From: Buttiauxella massiliensis
GTDB taxonomy: Bacteria; Pseudomonadota; Gammaproteobacteria; Enterobacterales; Enterobacteriaceae
Direction: 5' to 3'
Assembly: GCF_902500225.1 (NCBI RefSeq)
Contig: NZ_LR722655.1
Span: forward strand, 160,827-224,826
Length of the DNA stretch: 64,000 nucleotides
Within the stretch, counting starts at the first letter, position 1. Each line of letters begins with the position of its first letter. This document shows positions 45,764-56,332 of the stretch, one piece after another. The translations under genes were made by a program, and so were the position numbers. The notes beneath the pieces were generated by a model that was not told where the DNA came from, searched no databases, and saw nothing but the letters and a program-made list of their open reading frames with translations.

Positions 45764-47878
45764 ATGTCTGAATTATTAACTATCGTCGAAAACGGTATTA
45801 CTATGGTTTTCGATTTGGCGGAACGTGCCCGTTTATTACACTTTTCGACAGAATTTTTTAACCCAGAAAAAATTACTGATAATAGTGATGCTCAATCGCG
45901 CTTTAATCTGGTGGAGGTGAATTTGTCCGGGCTTGATAAGCCACTGGAACGTCACGGTGCAGGTTTTACAGCAACAGCGCCGGGATATACATTACAGTTC
46001 GATTCCTTTAGTGATAACCATAATGATCAAGGGCGCAAGCTTATTTTTTTACTGACAGATACAGCCAGTGAAATCAGCGTTGAGGTGCATTATCAATTTT
46101 ACAGTGAGCTATCAATTATTCGTAGTTGGACGGTTATTACCAATAAAGGAAATACCCCGCAAACATTAGAGTATTTATCAAGCTTTGTCCTTAATGGTAT
46201 AGAAAAAGATAGTTCTCCAGAGTGGGAGAGGAATTTCTCACTCCACATTCCGCACAATAGCTGGACGAGAGAATTACAATGGCGAAAATATAGTTTTGAT
46301 GAGTTAGGTTTTACGCCATGTATTCAAAAAGGATTGCAGCGTTCGTCAAAACCAATGCACTTTACTAATACCGGCGCATGGTCCACTAAAGAATATTTAC
46401 CAATGGCTTATTTGCATGATAGCCATAACAATACGGGACTATTCTGGCAAATTGAAAACAATGGATCCTGGCACTGGGAAATAGGTGACCAGGCCGATCA
46501 CTTGTATTTGCAACTAGGTGGGCCTAACGAATTTTATAGTCACTGGTTTAAGCAATTAAACTCTGGCGAATCGTTTACCTCCGTTCCTGTTGCTATTGGG
46601 GTGACTGCTCAAGGTTTTGACCATGCAATGGGCGTATTGACGCAGTATCGCCGTCGCATTCGTCGGATTAACGAGGATAACCAGAAACTCGGCGTTATTT
46701 TCAATGATTATATGAATTGTCTGTTTGGCGATCCGACCACCGAAAAATTATTACCGTTAATTGATGCTGCGGCTGCGGCTGGTGCGGAATATTTCTGTAT
46801 TGACTGTGGCTGGTATGACAAAGGTGAGTGGTGGAACGGCGTTGGCCAATGGTTGCCGTCCGTAGAACGTTTCCCGGAAGGTATTGAGTTCGTCATTAGC
46901 TATATTCGCGATAAAGGAATGACCCCGGGATTATGGTTAGAGTTAGAAGTCATGGGCGTGAAGTCTCCAAAGCTGGCGGAGACTGATGATAGCTGGTTCT
47001 TCATGCGCCACGGGAAAAGGGTCTTTGATCGAAGCCGCTATCAACTCGACTTCACAAACCCGGCGGTTATTGCACATGCCAATGAGGTGATTAATCGTCT
47101 GGTGGATATTTATGGCGTTGGTTACATCAAAATGGATTACAACATCGAGCCAGGAATTGGTACCGAGCAGGGAGCTGACAGCTTTGGTGATGGGTTGCTG
47201 AAACACAATCGCGCTTATCTGAGCTGGTTGGATGATGTGTTCGCCCGCCATCCACAACTGATAATTGAAAACTGCGGTAGTGGTGGGTTACGCATGGATT
47301 ACGCGTTGTTAAGCCGCTGTTCAATTCAGTCGACCAGCGACCAGGAAGATTATCTGAAATACGCCACGATTGCTGCCAATGCGCCAACGGCAGTTACCCC
47401 TGAACAGGCGGCTATTTGGTCGTATCCAATGCGCGATGGTGATGAGCAGGAAGTCATCTTTAATCAGGTATCGGCGATGTTGCTACGCATACATCAGAGT
47501 GGGCATTTAGCTGAACTTTCTGAGGCTAATTTTAACCTGGTGCAGGAGGCAATCAGTTTCTATAAAACGCTGCGTGATGACATTAAATACGCACTGCCTT
47601 TCTGGCCACTCGGACTGTCCCGTTTCTCAGATGAGTGGGTGGCTTTAGGGCTGATCGCACCAGGTGGAAAACGACTGCTGGCGGTGTGGCGTCGTGAAGG
47701 GGAACAGGCTGTTTGTGTGTTACCTATTAGCGAACTGGCGGCAAAAGAGGTTGTGATTAAGCAAGGTTACCCAACCACCATCACTCATGAGTCTCACTGG
47801 GATGGAACGCGTGGGGAGATGCAGATATCTATGCCTAATCGTTCGGCGGCAATCTTTGAAATTAACGCGATAAATTAA
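45764..47878 (+). CDS. rafA: alpha-galactosidase, GH36 (RafA-like)
   Basis: 704 residues (plasmid RafA 708). N-terminal beta-supersandwich (1-330), catalytic TIM barrel (330-640) and C-terminal sheet. The catalytic nucleophile is the Asp of YIKMDYNIEP; the acid/base Asp is in ENCGSGGLRMDYALLSR; CIDCGWYDKGEWW is the family substrate motif. No signal peptide, so cytoplasmic. It releases galactose from raffinose, melibiose or similar sugars imported by the neighbouring permease. If raffinose is used, sucrose would remain, yet no invertase is present in the window. Confidence 0.93.
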   Translation: MSELLTIVENGITMVFDLAERARLLHFSTEFFNPEKITDNSDAQSRFNLVEVNLSGLDKPLERHGAGFTATAPGYTLQFDSFSDNHNDQGRKLIFLLTDTASEISVEVHYQFYSELSIIRSWTVITNKGNTPQTLEYLSSFVLNGIEKDSSPEWERNFSLHIPHNSWTRELQWRKYSFDELGFTPCIQKGLQRSSKPMHFTNTGAWSTKEYLPMAYLHDSHNNTGLFWQIENNGSWHWEIGDQADHLYLQLGGPNEFYSHWFKQLNSGESFTSVPVAIGVTAQGFDHAMGVLTQYRRRIRRINEDNQKLGVIFNDYMNCLFGDPTTEKLLPLIDAAAAAGAEYFCIDCGWYDKGEWWNGVGQWLPSVERFPEGIEFVISYIRDKGMTPGLWLELEVMGVKSPKLAETDDSWFFMRHGKRVFDRSRYQLDFTNPAVIAHANEVINRLVDIYGVGYIKMDYNIEPGIGTEQGADSFGDGLLKHNRAYLSWLDDVFARHPQLIIENCGSGGLRMDYALLSRCSIQSTSDQEDYLKYATIAANAPTAVTPEQAAIWSYPMRDGDEQEVIFNQVSAMLLRIHQSGHLAELSEANFNLVQEAISFYKTLRDDIKYALPFWPLGLSRFSDEWVALGLIAPGGKRLLAVWRREGEQAVCVLPISELAAKEVVIKQGYPTTITHESHWDGTRGEMQISMPNRSAAIFEINAIN

Positions 47879-47882
47879 GATC

Positions 47883-47916
47883 ATCAGGGGCCGCGTGTTA
47901 TTCGGCAGCCCCTGAT
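47883..47916 (+). terminator. terminator of the alpha-galactoside operon
   Basis: ATCAGGGGC and GCCCCTGAT arms with a 16-nt loop, 5 nt past the rafA stop, followed by ATTTA. Confidence 0.7.
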
Positions 47917-47948
47917 ATTTAGAAACGTGGTTGTTATTCAGGCAATTT

Positions 47949-48074
47949 ATCCCCGTCATACTTCAAATTGTTGATGCGTTGGCTGTTCGCCTTAGCCCCT
48001 TCGCGGGCCAGCGCAAGCACTGTTCAAAAGGCCAAAGCCTTTTGTTCCACAACTTGAATTATTTAGGGTTTATA
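47949..48074. repeat. ERIC-like element with divergent core
   Basis: Termini TATCCCCGTCATACTTCAA and ACTTGAATTATTTAGGGTTT match ERIC ends (TATACCCGTCATACTTCAAG and its partner). The central AGTAAGTGACTGGG palindrome is replaced by other sequence (CCTTCGCGGGCCAGCGCAAG and a GGCCAAAGCC stretch). It touches the fucO stop codon. Confidence 0.65.
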
Positions 48075-49218
48075 GTGCTTTTAAATATAACTCGGCAATC
48101 TCTTCAATCTTCGCTTCACGAGGATTTCCTCCCGTGCACACGTCGTCAAACGCTGCCTGCGCCAGCTCCTGAATATCTTCTTTACGCATCCCAACTTCTC
48201 TTAATGTCGCGGGAATACCGACATCACGATTAAGAGATTCTACTGCCTGAATTGCCGCCTCTCGCGCATGTTCAAGAGTTGCGTGAGTCACTTCAAAACC
48301 CATTGCCTGCGCAATATGACGATACTTCTCACCCGTAAATTCTGCGTTGTAGCGCATCACGTGCGGTAGCAAAATTGCATTAGCGACGCCATGAGGTGTG
48401 TTGTAAAACGCACCTAACGGGTGCGCCATTCCGTGAACCAACCCTAACCCGACGTTTGAGAATCCCATTCCCGCCACATATTGCCCTAATGCCATTTTCT
48501 CAACGGCTTCTGCTTTGCCTGCAACCGAATCACGCAGAGAAGATGCAATAATTTCAATAGCTTTAAGATGCAAAGCATCAGTGAGCTCCCAGGCGCCAAG
48601 AGTGATATAGCCTTCGATGGCATGGGTTAGCGCATCAACCCCGGTTGCTGCTTTTAATGAGGGGGGCATTCCGTCCATCATGTCAGCATCAATAAAAGCG
48701 GCCAGCGGGATATCGTGAGGATCGATGCAGACAAATTTGCGGCGATTTTCTTCATCGGTGATGACGTAGTTGACGGTCACTTCTGCCGCAGTACCTGCTG
48801 TGGTTGGAATCGCCAAAATCGGCACGCTTGGGCTGTGTGTAGGCGCCATGCCTTCTAAACTACGTACATCTTCAAATTCTGGATTGGCGCTGATGATGCC
48901 AATGGCTTTGCAGGTATCCTGTGGTGATCCCCCACCAATGGCAATCAGATAATTGGCGCCACTTTGCTGAAAAGCCGCTAACCCTTGCTGCACTACTTTG
49001 ATGGTTGGATTAGGTGTAACCGCATCAAAAACCTGGTAATGAAGCCCAGCAGCATCCAGTTTTGATGTCACTTTTTCTACCACGCCACAGGCAACCAATT
49101 GGGCATCGGTCACTATCAGTGCTTTGCCATAACCCCGGCGCATAACTTCAGGCACTAATTCATTGATAGCACCACGCCCAAACCATGACGTTTCATTCAA
49201 AATCATTCTTTTGGTCAT
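48070..49218 (-). CDS. fucO: lactaldehyde reductase (1,2-propanediol oxidoreductase)
   Basis: 382 residues, the E. coli length. Group III iron-dependent alcohol dehydrogenase: NAD motif IGGGSPQDTCKA, PTTAGTAAEVT, and Fe ligands Asp/His/His/His in IDADMMDGMP, DALTHAIEGY, LVHGMAHPLGA and NTPHGVANA. It reduces L-lactaldehyde from fuculose-1-phosphate cleavage to 1,2-propanediol anaerobically. The stop TAA coincides with the edge of an ERIC-like element. Downstream of fucA (38-nt gap). Confidence 0.97.
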   Translation of the reverse strand: MTKRMILNETSWFGRGAINELVPEVMRRGYGKALIVTDAQLVACGVVEKVTSKLDAAGLHYQVFDAVTPNPTIKVVQQGLAAFQQSGANYLIAIGGGSPQDTCKAIGIISANPEFEDVRSLEGMAPTHSPSVPILAIPTTAGTAAEVTVNYVITDEENRRKFVCIDPHDIPLAAFIDADMMDGMPPSLKAATGVDALTHAIEGYITLGAWELTDALHLKAIEIIASSLRDSVAGKAEAVEKMALGQYVAGMGFSNVGLGLVHGMAHPLGAFYNTPHGVANAILLPHVMRYNAEFTGEKYRHIAQAMGFEVTHATLEHAREAAIQAVESLNRDVGIPATLREVGMRKEDIQELAQAAFDDVCTGGNPREAKIEEIAELYLKAL

Positions 49219-49256
49219 TATGAAAATCCTTGCTTAGAAATGAATTTCTGGCGGGT

Positions 49257-49904
49257 TTATTCTTCAACACGCAGGCCGTAGCTTTTAAACTTCTCAAGCA
49301 CAATGGCGATTTCTTCATCAGGCAAGACCGGGACGGAATCAGTGATTGGCAGAGTTGAAAGATAGAGCTTCGCTAAAACTTCAACTTCATGAGCCAACCA
49401 AAGAGCCTTCTGTAAGTTCGTTTCACAAGCGATCATACCGTGATGCTGCAAAAGCGTGGCTTTACGGTTTTTAAGCGCTACCGCAACGTGCTCAGAAAGT
49501 TTTTTGGTGCCAAAGGTGGCATAAGGTGCACAAGGAATGGTGCTTCCGCCTGCTGCGGCAATCATGTAATGAATGGCCGGAATTGGGCGGTTAAGAATGG
49601 ATATCGCGGTGCAATTTACCGCGTGGTTATGCACGACAGCATTGGCATCTGGGCGCGTCTGATAAGCTACCTGATGAAAGCGCCACTCGCTGGAAGGAAC
49701 CTTTCCCTCTTCATGTTTACCGTCGGCATCGATATAAACAATCTGCTCCTCTGTGAGATTTTCATAAGGAATGCCAGTGGGGGTGATGAGTAACCCATCC
49801 TGGTAACGCACGCTGACGTTGCCAGCGGTTCCCTGATTTAGACCCAGGCGAGTCATTTCCAGACAGGTGTGAATGATTTCACGTGCGAGTAAATCTCTTT
49901 CCAT
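49257..49904 (-). CDS. fucA: L-fuculose-1-phosphate aldolase
   Basis: 215 residues, the E. coli length. Class II zinc aldolase: zinc-ligand histidines in VVHNHAVNCT (H92/H94 region) and LLQHHGMIA (H155), catalytic Glu73 in VPSSEWRFH, and phosphate loop GTAGNVSVR. It splits fuculose-1-phosphate into dihydroxyacetone phosphate and L-lactaldehyde. RBS GAGAGGC upstream. First gene of fucAO, divergent from fucPIKUR with a 518-bp control region. Confidence 0.97.
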   Translation of the reverse strand: MERDLLAREIIHTCLEMTRLGLNQGTAGNVSVRYQDGLLITPTGIPYENLTEEQIVYIDADGKHEEGKVPSSEWRFHQVAYQTRPDANAVVHNHAVNCTAISILNRPIPAIHYMIAAAGGSTIPCAPYATFGTKKLSEHVAVALKNRKATLLQHHGMIACETNLQKALWLAHEVEVLAKLYLSTLPITDSVPVLPDEEIAIVLEKFKSYGLRVEE

Positions 49905-50074
49905 TTTATTGCCTCTCTAAACTTCTTGAATAAAAAATAAACATGAATGGGGAATGTGATTTTTATCTTTATCCAGCAAGAGTTATTAAGAAGTTGCCAG
50001 TTCAGAAAGTGTGATCTTCATCAAGTTAAATGGCTTATTTAGATTCAATAACGCAATTGTGGAAATAGTAAAAA

Positions 50075-50209
50075 TGTCCGTTTTATCTCAAGTGGATTTA
50101 AACGGGCAATTTATGTCATTAAATATCTAAAAGTGCCCGTTTTAAAATAAATAAAACCAATCGGGCATGCATGTTGTGTTTTTTATTCAATGCTTGACGG
50201 AAACGGGCA
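50075..50209. promoter_or_regulatory. five copies of a 9-bp motif, candidate FucR operators
   Basis: Copies: TGTCCGTTT (50075-50083), AAACGGGCA (50100-50108), TGCCCGTTT (50134-50142), AATCGGGCA (50159-50167) and AAACGGGCA (50201-50209). The first four form two inverted repeats, each with exactly 16 bp between arms; their starts are 59 bp apart. They lie in the fucA-fucP gap. Binding by FucR (DeoR family) is inferred. Confidence 0.65.
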
Positions 50210-50227
50210 TATTAATTCTTTTACTGA

Positions 50228-50243
50228 AGTGATCATGCTCACA
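50228..50243 (+). promoter_or_regulatory. CRP site upstream of fucP
   Basis: AGTGATCATGCTCACA matches TGTGA-N6-TCACA at 9 of 10 positions. A weaker copy, TGTGATCTTCATCAAG, is at 50010-50025 nearer fucA. Consistent with known cAMP-CRP control of fuc. Confidence 0.6.
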
Positions 50244-50422
50244 CTTCACCTGCTAATAATGCTTAATGTGACTGAACTCATATTTTTAAGCGTTTTTTGT
50301 TTTAAGAATAGCTGCACTTACCGCACAAGCCGCATGATTGTCAGATTAGAAATTGGCTGACTGTATTGATTATGTTGCTGCGGAAATAAAAGCAGATGTA
50401 CTTAATATTTAACGAGGGTGCT

Positions 50423-51745
50423 ATGGGACAAGTTTCAATTCAGTCAGAGAGCTACTGCGTTGCCAGCAATGAGCGCAAAGGGAACTACGCCATTCCTTTT
50501 GCATTATTATGTTCACTCTTTTTCCTGTGGGCTGTAGCGAACAATCTTAACGATATTTTACTACCGCAATTCCAACAGGCTTTTACATTAACAAATTTCC
50601 AGGCTGGGCTTATTCAGTCTTCATTTTATTTTGGCTACTTCCTTATTCCTATCCCTGCCGGGATATTGATGAAGAAGATGAGTTATAAAGCCGGTATTAT
50701 TACTGGGTTATTACTGTACGCCATTGGTGCGGCTTTATTTTGGCCTGCTGCGGAAGGAATGAGTTATTCATTGTTTTTAATTGGTTTGTTTATTATAGCA
50801 GCAGGGCTTGGTTGCCTGGAGACCGCAGCTAACCCGTTTGTTACTGTGTTAGGGCCTGAAGAGTCAGGGCATTTTAGAATTAACTTAGCTCAAACCTTTA
50901 ACTCTTTCGGAGCCATTGTTGCCGTAGTATTTGGTCAGGGCCTTATTCTTTCCCATGTTCCTCATCAATCAGATGACGTATTAAAGAGTATGACGCCTGA
51001 CCAGCTTGGTGCTTATAACCACAGCCTGGTGCTCGCCGTTCAGTCTCCCTACATGATAATCGTAGCGGTCGTATTAGTTGTGGCGCTATTAATTGCGTTG
51101 ACCAAGTTTCCTTCGATTCAAAGTGATTCCCATGACGAAAGTAAAGAAGCTGGTTCAGTCATGGCTTCTATATCTCGCCTGCTGCGTATTCGCCACTGGC
51201 GTTGGGCTGTATTAGCTCAGTTTTGCTACGTCGGCGCACAAACAGCCTGTTGGAGTTACTTGATTCGTTACGCTATCGAAGAGCTGCCGGGGACTACGCC
51301 AGGGTTTGCCGCCAACTATCTTACCGCCACCATGGTCTGTTTCTTCATCGGACGCTTCAGCGGCACATGGTTAATCCGCCGCTATGCACCTTTTAAAGTT
51401 TTGGCCATCTATGCCTTCGTTTCCATGTTGTTATGCATCATCTCAGCCGTGCTGGGCGGGCATCTTGGCCTGATAGCGCTGACTTTATGCAGCATGTTTA
51501 TGTCCATTCAATATCCAACGATTTTCTCCTTAGGCATCAAGGGACTGGGCCAGGATACCAAATATGGTTCATCCATTATCGTGATGACTATTGTCGGTGG
51601 CGGGATTGTCACCCCGATTATGGGGTTCGTCAGTGATGCGGCGGGCAATATCCCGGCTGCTGAAATCATCCCCGCGCTGTGCTTCGCCATTATTTTCATT
51701 TTCGCCAAATTCAGATCAAACGTAATGCCGCGTGTAACGGCTTAA
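50423..51745 (+). CDS. fucP: L-fucose:proton symporter
   Basis: 440 residues (E. coli 438), 12 TMs, FHS family of MFS. Conserved [29 protein letters not shown], with the proton-coupling Asp, [14 protein letters not shown] (Glu135 region) and [16 protein letters not shown] lies upstream of the ATG at 50423; the frame extends 9 codons earlier without RBS. First gene of fucPIKUR. Confidence 0.97.
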   Translation: MGQVSIQSESYCVASNERKGNYAIPFALLCSLFFLWAVANNLNDILLPQFQQAFTLTNFQAGLIQSSFYFGYFLIPIPAGILMKKMSYKAGIITGLLLYAIGAALFWPAAEGMSYSLFLIGLFIIAAGLGCLETAANPFVTVLGPEESGHFRINLAQTFNSFGAIVAVVFGQGLILSHVPHQSDDVLKSMTPDQLGAYNHSLVLAVQSPYMIIVAVVLVVALLIALTKFPSIQSDSHDESKEAGSVMASISRLLRIRHWRWAVLAQFCYVGAQTACWSYLIRYAIEELPGTTPGFAANYLTATMVCFFIGRFSGTWLIRRYAPFKVLAIYAFVSMLLCIISAVLGGHLGLIALTLCSMFMSIQYPTIFSLGIKGLGQDTKYGSSIIVMTIVGGGIVTPIMGFVSDAAGNIPAAEIIPALCFAIIFIFAKFRSNVMPRVTA

Positions 51746-51794
51746 GCAATTCAACCTTAATAAGTGCAATTTACTGATTAATTTGAGGAATAAA

Positions 51795-53582
51795 ATGAAC
51801 AGCCAACACCAGTCTAAAAATCTACCAAAAATTGGTATTCGCCCTGTGATTGATGGTCGCCGTATGGGGGTACGTGAATCACTGGAAGAGCAGACCATGA
51901 ATATGGCGAAAGCCACGGCGGCACTGCTGAGCGAACAACTTCACCATGCCTGTGGTTCACCGGTTGAATGCATTATCGCCGATGGCTGCATCGCCGGAAT
52001 GGCAGAGTCAGCAGCTTGTGACGACAAATTTAGTAAACAGAATGTTGGCCTTACCATTACTGTGACGCCTTGCTGGTGTTATGGCAGTGAAACCATCGAT
52101 ATGGACCCGTTCCGCCCGAAAGCTATCTGGGGGTTCAATGGTACAGAGCGTCCTGGCGCAGTTTATCTGGCCGCGGCGTTAGCTGCCCACAGCCAAAAAG
52201 GGATCCCCGCGTTCTCAATCTATGGCCATGACGTACAAGATGGCGGCGATGAATCTATTCCTGCGGATGTACAAGAAAAACTGCTGCGTTTTGCTCGGGC
52301 AGGCCTGGCTGTGGCGAGTATTAAAGGCAAAAGCTATATGTCTCTGGGTGGCGTTTCAATGGGGATTGCAGGTTCCATTGTGGACCACAATTTCTTTGAA
52401 TCCTGGCTGGGTATGAAGGTGCAGTCTGTTGATATGACCGAGCTACGTCGTCGTATTGACCAGAAAATTTATGATGAACAGGAACTAGAGCTGGCACTGG
52501 CCTGGGCCGATAAAAACTTCCGCTACGGGCCGGATCTTAACGCGGAACAATATCGCCGTTCCCCTGAAAGCAGCCGCCAGGTATTGCGTGAAAGCTTGCT
52601 AATGGCGATGTGTATCCGCGACATGATGCAGGGCAATCCTGCGCTGGCACAAAAAGGTTTTGTTGAAGAATCCCTTGGTTATAACGCCATCGCCGCCGGT
52701 TTCCAGGGGCAACGTCACTGGACGGATCAATACCCGAATGGTGATACCGCTGAAGCCTTGTTAAATAGCTCTTTCGACTGGAATGGGGTGCGCAAGCCGT
52801 ATGTGCTTGCGACCGAAAATGACAGTCTGAACGGTGTGGCAATGTTGTTTGGGCATATGCTCACGGGTACGGCCCAGGTATTCGCTGACGTGCGTACTTA
52901 CTGGTCCCCAGAAGCGGTGAAACGCGTAACCGGTACCGATTTGACCGGGCATGCTGAGCACGGAATTATCCATTTAATTAACTCCGGTTCCGCAGCACTT
53001 GATGGTTCATGTCGCCAGCTTGATGAGCAGGGCAAGCCAACCATGAAGCCGCATTGGAAAATCAGCAAGAAAGAGGCTGATGACTGCCTGCAAGCTACCG
53101 AATGGTGCCCGGCCATCCATGAATATTTCCGTGGCGGCGGTTATTCATCACGCTTCCTCACTCGCGGTGGCGTGGCATTCACGATGTCCCGTATCAATAT
53201 TATTAAGGGCATTGGGCCGGTCTTGCAGATTGCGGAAGGCTGGAGCGTTGAGCTGCCAAAAGATGTGCATGACATTCTGGATAAACGCACTAATGAAACA
53301 TGGCCAACCACATGGTTTGCCCCACGCCTGACAGGCAAAGGCCCATTCACTGATGTTTACTCTGTGATGGCAAATTGGGGCGCTAATCACGGTGTGCTGA
53401 CTATTGGGCATGTGGGTGCTGACCTTATTACCCTTGCGTCAATGCTGCGCATTCCAGTGTGTATGCATAACGTCGAGGACGGTGACATTTATCGCCCATC
53501 TTCATGGGGTGCTCATGGTATGGATGTGGAAGGCCAGGACTATCGCGCCTGCCAAAACTACGGGCCACTGTATAAAAAATAA
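51795..53582 (+). CDS. fucI: L-fucose isomerase
   Basis: 595 residues (E. coli 591). Converts L-fucose to L-fuculose with Mn2+. Active-site Glu and Asp in VTENDS (E337/D361 region), the metal His in [13 protein letters not shown] and GGYSSRF near the substrate are visible. Near-identical blocks include [30 protein letters not shown] precedes the ATG at 51795. The 88-nt gap to fucK contains a small CCTCC/GGAGG hairpin. Confidence 0.97.
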   Translation: MNSQHQSKNLPKIGIRPVIDGRRMGVRESLEEQTMNMAKATAALLSEQLHHACGSPVECIIADGCIAGMAESAACDDKFSKQNVGLTITVTPCWCYGSETIDMDPFRPKAIWGFNGTERPGAVYLAAALAAHSQKGIPAFSIYGHDVQDGGDESIPADVQEKLLRFARAGLAVASIKGKSYMSLGGVSMGIAGSIVDHNFFESWLGMKVQSVDMTELRRRIDQKIYDEQELELALAWADKNFRYGPDLNAEQYRRSPESSRQVLRESLLMAMCIRDMMQGNPALAQKGFVEESLGYNAIAAGFQGQRHWTDQYPNGDTAEALLNSSFDWNGVRKPYVLATENDSLNGVAMLFGHMLTGTAQVFADVRTYWSPEAVKRVTGTDLTGHAEHGIIHLINSGSAALDGSCRQLDEQGKPTMKPHWKISKKEADDCLQATEWCPAIHEYFRGGGYSSRFLTRGGVAFTMSRINIIKGIGPVLQIAEGWSVELPKDVHDILDKRTNETWPTTWFAPRLTGKGPFTDVYSVMANWGANHGVLTIGHVGADLITLASMLRIPVCMHNVEDGDIYRPSSWGAHGMDVEGQDYRACQNYGPLYKK

Positions 53583-53670
53583 TGCTCCAGGGGGTTGCTT
53601 ATAACCAGGCCCCTTTGTCGCCTCCCTTTGTCTGGAGGGGGGCACATTTATACTTATCAAAGGAAGCATC

Positions 53671-55134
53671 ATGAATCGTGATGTGGTGATTGTTCTGGAC
53701 TGTGGCGCCACTAACATCCGTGCCATTGCTGTGGATTCGCAAGGCAATGTGGTCGCGAAAGCGGCTTTACCTAATGTAAGCCTTGCAGCTGAAGAAAATG
53801 ACCAATGGCACATTTGGTCGCTAGATGACATTTTGCAGCGCTTTTCCGACTGCTGTATGCAAATTATTCCGCAGCTCAAAGGCGATAAAATTCATGCGTT
53901 GAGTGTCACAACATTTGGTGTGGATGGCGCGCTGGTGGATGCTCAAGGGGAGCTCATTTATCCGATAATTAGTTGGAAATGCCCCCGCACGTCAGAAATT
54001 ATGGAAAAAATTGACCGCTACATTACCCCCGGTGAGCTACAAACTATTTCGGGTATCGGTCAATTCAGCTTTAACACCTTATATAAACTTATCTGGCTAA
54101 AAGAAAACCGCCCCGAGTTACTGGAAAAAGCGCACGCGTGGCTATTTATCTCTTCATTGATTAATCAGCGGCTAACCGGCGAATTCACGACCGACCGCAC
54201 TATGGCGGGAACCAGCCAATTATTAGATGTTCGGCAGGAAATCTTCAGCAAGACTATTTTTCAGCGTACCGGCCTGCCGATAGAGCTGTTTCCACGTCTT
54301 GTTGCCGCAGGCGAGCATATCGGCAATCTCTTACCTCATATGGCACAACGCCTTGGAATACCAGCGGGAACAGCGGTTATTTCAGCCGGGCATGATACCC
54401 AGTTTGCGTTATTTGGTTCCGGCGCGGGGTTAGATCAGCCAGTGCTTTCATCGGGAACCTGGGAAATCCTGATGGTACGCACCCCGCAGGTTAATACCTC
54501 ATTGCTGCCACGTTTTGCAGGTTCAACGTGCGAGCTTGATAGCTGTTCTGGTCTGTTTAATCCCGGTTTGCAATGGCTGGCCTCCGGTGTTCTGGAATGG
54601 GTTCGTAAGCTGTATTGGCCGGATGGCACATTGCCTGCTGTATATGAGCAGATGATCGCTGAAGCCAAAACGATCCCACCAGGTTCTGAAGGTTTACGTA
54701 TGAACTGCCAACTTCTCGACAGGCGCGAGCAGGCAGGCTGGAGTGGTGTGCATCTGCATACAGAACGCGGTCATTTCTATCGCTCGGCGTTAGAGAGCCT
54801 TTCATGGCAGCTAAAGCAAAACTTGTTAGTGCTGGAAGATATCGGCGGTTTTAAAGCTAAAGAGTTGCTGCTGGTTGGGGGAGGGAGCCGAAACCCACTG
54901 TGGAACCAAATAAAAGCGGATGTGCTCAATCTACCTATCAAAGTATTACAAGATGCGGAAACCACCGTTCTGGGAGCGGCAATGTTTGCCTGGAGTGGTG
55001 CCAACTTTTACACCTCACCAGAACAAGCGCGCCAGCAAGTTAACTATTGCTACCAGTCTTATTATCCAGGCAAGCAAAGCGCGCAATATCAAGACTTCGC
55101 TTGCCAGTGCTCCGAAATATTCGAAGAGGTTTAA
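53671..55134 (+). CDS. fucK: L-fuculokinase
   Basis: 487 residues, FGGY carbohydrate kinase. N-terminal ATP/sugar motif [26 protein letters not shown], catalytic Asp in SAGHDTQFA and C-terminal [22 protein letters not shown]. It phosphorylates L-fuculose to fuculose-1-phosphate. GGAAGC lies upstream of the ATG. It ends 2 nt before fucU. Confidence 0.96.
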   Translation: MNRDVVIVLDCGATNIRAIAVDSQGNVVAKAALPNVSLAAEENDQWHIWSLDDILQRFSDCCMQIIPQLKGDKIHALSVTTFGVDGALVDAQGELIYPIISWKCPRTSEIMEKIDRYITPGELQTISGIGQFSFNTLYKLIWLKENRPELLEKAHAWLFISSLINQRLTGEFTTDRTMAGTSQLLDVRQEIFSKTIFQRTGLPIELFPRLVAAGEHIGNLLPHMAQRLGIPAGTAVISAGHDTQFALFGSGAGLDQPVLSSGTWEILMVRTPQVNTSLLPRFAGSTCELDSCSGLFNPGLQWLASGVLEWVRKLYWPDGTLPAVYEQMIAEAKTIPPGSEGLRMNCQLLDRREQAGWSGVHLHTERGHFYRSALESLSWQLKQNLLVLEDIGGFKAKELLLVGGGSRNPLWNQIKADVLNLPIKVLQDAETTVLGAAMFAWSGANFYTSPEQARQQVNYCYQSYYPGKQSAQYQDFACQCSEIFEEV

Positions 55135-55136
55135 CG

Positions 55137-55559
55137 ATGTTAAAAACCATATCTCCATTAATTTCGCCTCAGCTACTTAAAACATTGGCTGAAATGGGCC
55201 ACGGCGATGAAATCATTTTTTCAGATGCACATTTTCCTGCCCATAGCATGGGCCCGAATGTTATCCGCGCCGATGGTTTAAAAGTGAGCGAGTTACTGGC
55301 CGCAATTATTCCGTTATTTGAACTCGATAGTTACGCGCCCCCGCTCGTCATGATGGCGGCAGTTGAAGGCGATGAATTAGATCCATGTGTTGAAACCCGG
55401 TATTTGCAGGCTTTATTTGGTGAAAAGCCGCAACATAAGGTCAGCCGTATTGATCGCTTTGCATTCTATGAACGAGCGCAGCAGGCATTTGCGATCGTCA
55501 TCACAGGTGAGACCGCTAAATACGGGAATATTCTGTTAAAGAAAGGGGTTACGCCGTAG
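55137..55559 (+). CDS. fucU: L-fucose mutarotase
   Basis: 140 residues, the E. coli length, RbsD/FucU family. It converts alpha- and beta-L-fucopyranose. Conserved [18 protein letters not shown], with the catalytic His/Asp pair, and [11 protein letters not shown] at the C-terminus. The start at 55137 ([10 protein letters not shown]) follows fucK by 2 nt; the longer frame lies within fucK. Confidence 0.96.
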   Translation: MLKTISPLISPQLLKTLAEMGHGDEIIFSDAHFPAHSMGPNVIRADGLKVSELLAAIIPLFELDSYAPPLVMMAAVEGDELDPCVETRYLQALFGEKPQHKVSRIDRFAFYERAQQAFAIVITGETAKYGNILLKKGVTP

Positions 55560-55577
55560 TCTCAGACTCCTTGTTTT

Positions 55578-55600
55578 GCCATGCGCCACCGGCGCATGGT
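55578..55600 (+). terminator. hairpin between fucU and fucR
   Basis: CCATGCGCC and GGCGCATGG arms with a 3-nt loop, then TTGTTT. It likely reduces read-through into fucR. Confidence 0.6.
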
Positions 55601-55624
55601 TGTTTCAGGTAGAGGAGAGGGCTT

Positions 55625-56332
55625 GTGAAAACGGTGCGTCATGCGGCTATAGTAGAACTCATTCGACAACATGAAACCCTGACAACTGAAGATCTCGCCG
55701 AGCTATTAAAGGTCAGTAAAGAAACCATCCGTCGTGATCTGAATGCTTTACAGACGCAGGGGAAAATCATTCGCCAGCATGGGCGAGCTAAGAGCATCAA
55801 GCGCGACACTCATGACAGTGGAGACCCATTTAGCGCTCGCCTCAAAAGCCATTTTGCCAGCAAGGCCGATATTGCACGCCAGACACTACCGTGGATTAGT
55901 GCTGGAATGACTATTGCGCTCGATGCGAGTTCAACATGTTGGTATTTGGCAAAACAACTCCCTGATATTGATATCACTGTTTTTACCAATAGTGTGCGTA
56001 TTTGCCAGGAACTTGCAAAATGGAAAAATATACAGCTCATTAGTTCAGGCGGCTTGCTTCAACGTAAATATGCTTGTTACGTCAATCCTGCAATTATTTC
56101 CCAACTTAAAGAGCTGGATATCGATCTGTTTCTTTTCTCTTGTGAGGGAGTTGATAAGGATGGTGTGCTATGGGATTCCAATGCTTACAATGCGGAATTT
56201 AAATCATTACTCATGAAGCGCGCAGCACAATCTTTATTGCTTATCGACAAGAGTAAAATAAATAGAACCAGTGAAATAAAAATCGGCTGTGTGGAAGATG
56301 TTGTACTTGTTATTTCAAATCAAAATGCCTAG
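55625..56332 (+). CDS. fucR: DeoR-family fuc activator
   Basis: 235 residues from a GTG start (E. coli FucR 243). DeoR HTH: LTTEDLAELLKVSKETIRRDLNALQTQGKIIRQHGRAK. The C-terminal DeoRC sugar-phosphate domain contains IALDASSTCWYLAKQL and FTNSVRICQEL. FucR activates the fuc operons in response to fuculose-1-phosphate. AGAGGAGAGG is upstream of the GTG. Last gene of the fuc operon. Confidence 0.95.
   Translation: MKTVRHAAIVELIRQHETLTTEDLAELLKVSKETIRRDLNALQTQGKIIRQHGRAKSIKRDTHDSGDPFSARLKSHFASKADIARQTLPWISAGMTIALDASSTCWYLAKQLPDIDITVFTNSVRICQELAKWKNIQLISSGGLLQRKYACYVNPAIISQLKELDIDLFLFSCEGVDKDGVLWDSNAYNAEFKSLLMKRAAQSLLLIDKSKINRTSEIKIGCVEDVVLVISNQNA

Noticed and set aside
53583..53640. CCTCC/GGAGG hairpin between fucI and fucK as a terminator
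   Set aside because: Short stem without a U-run within an operon; at most an mRNA-processing or attenuating structure.
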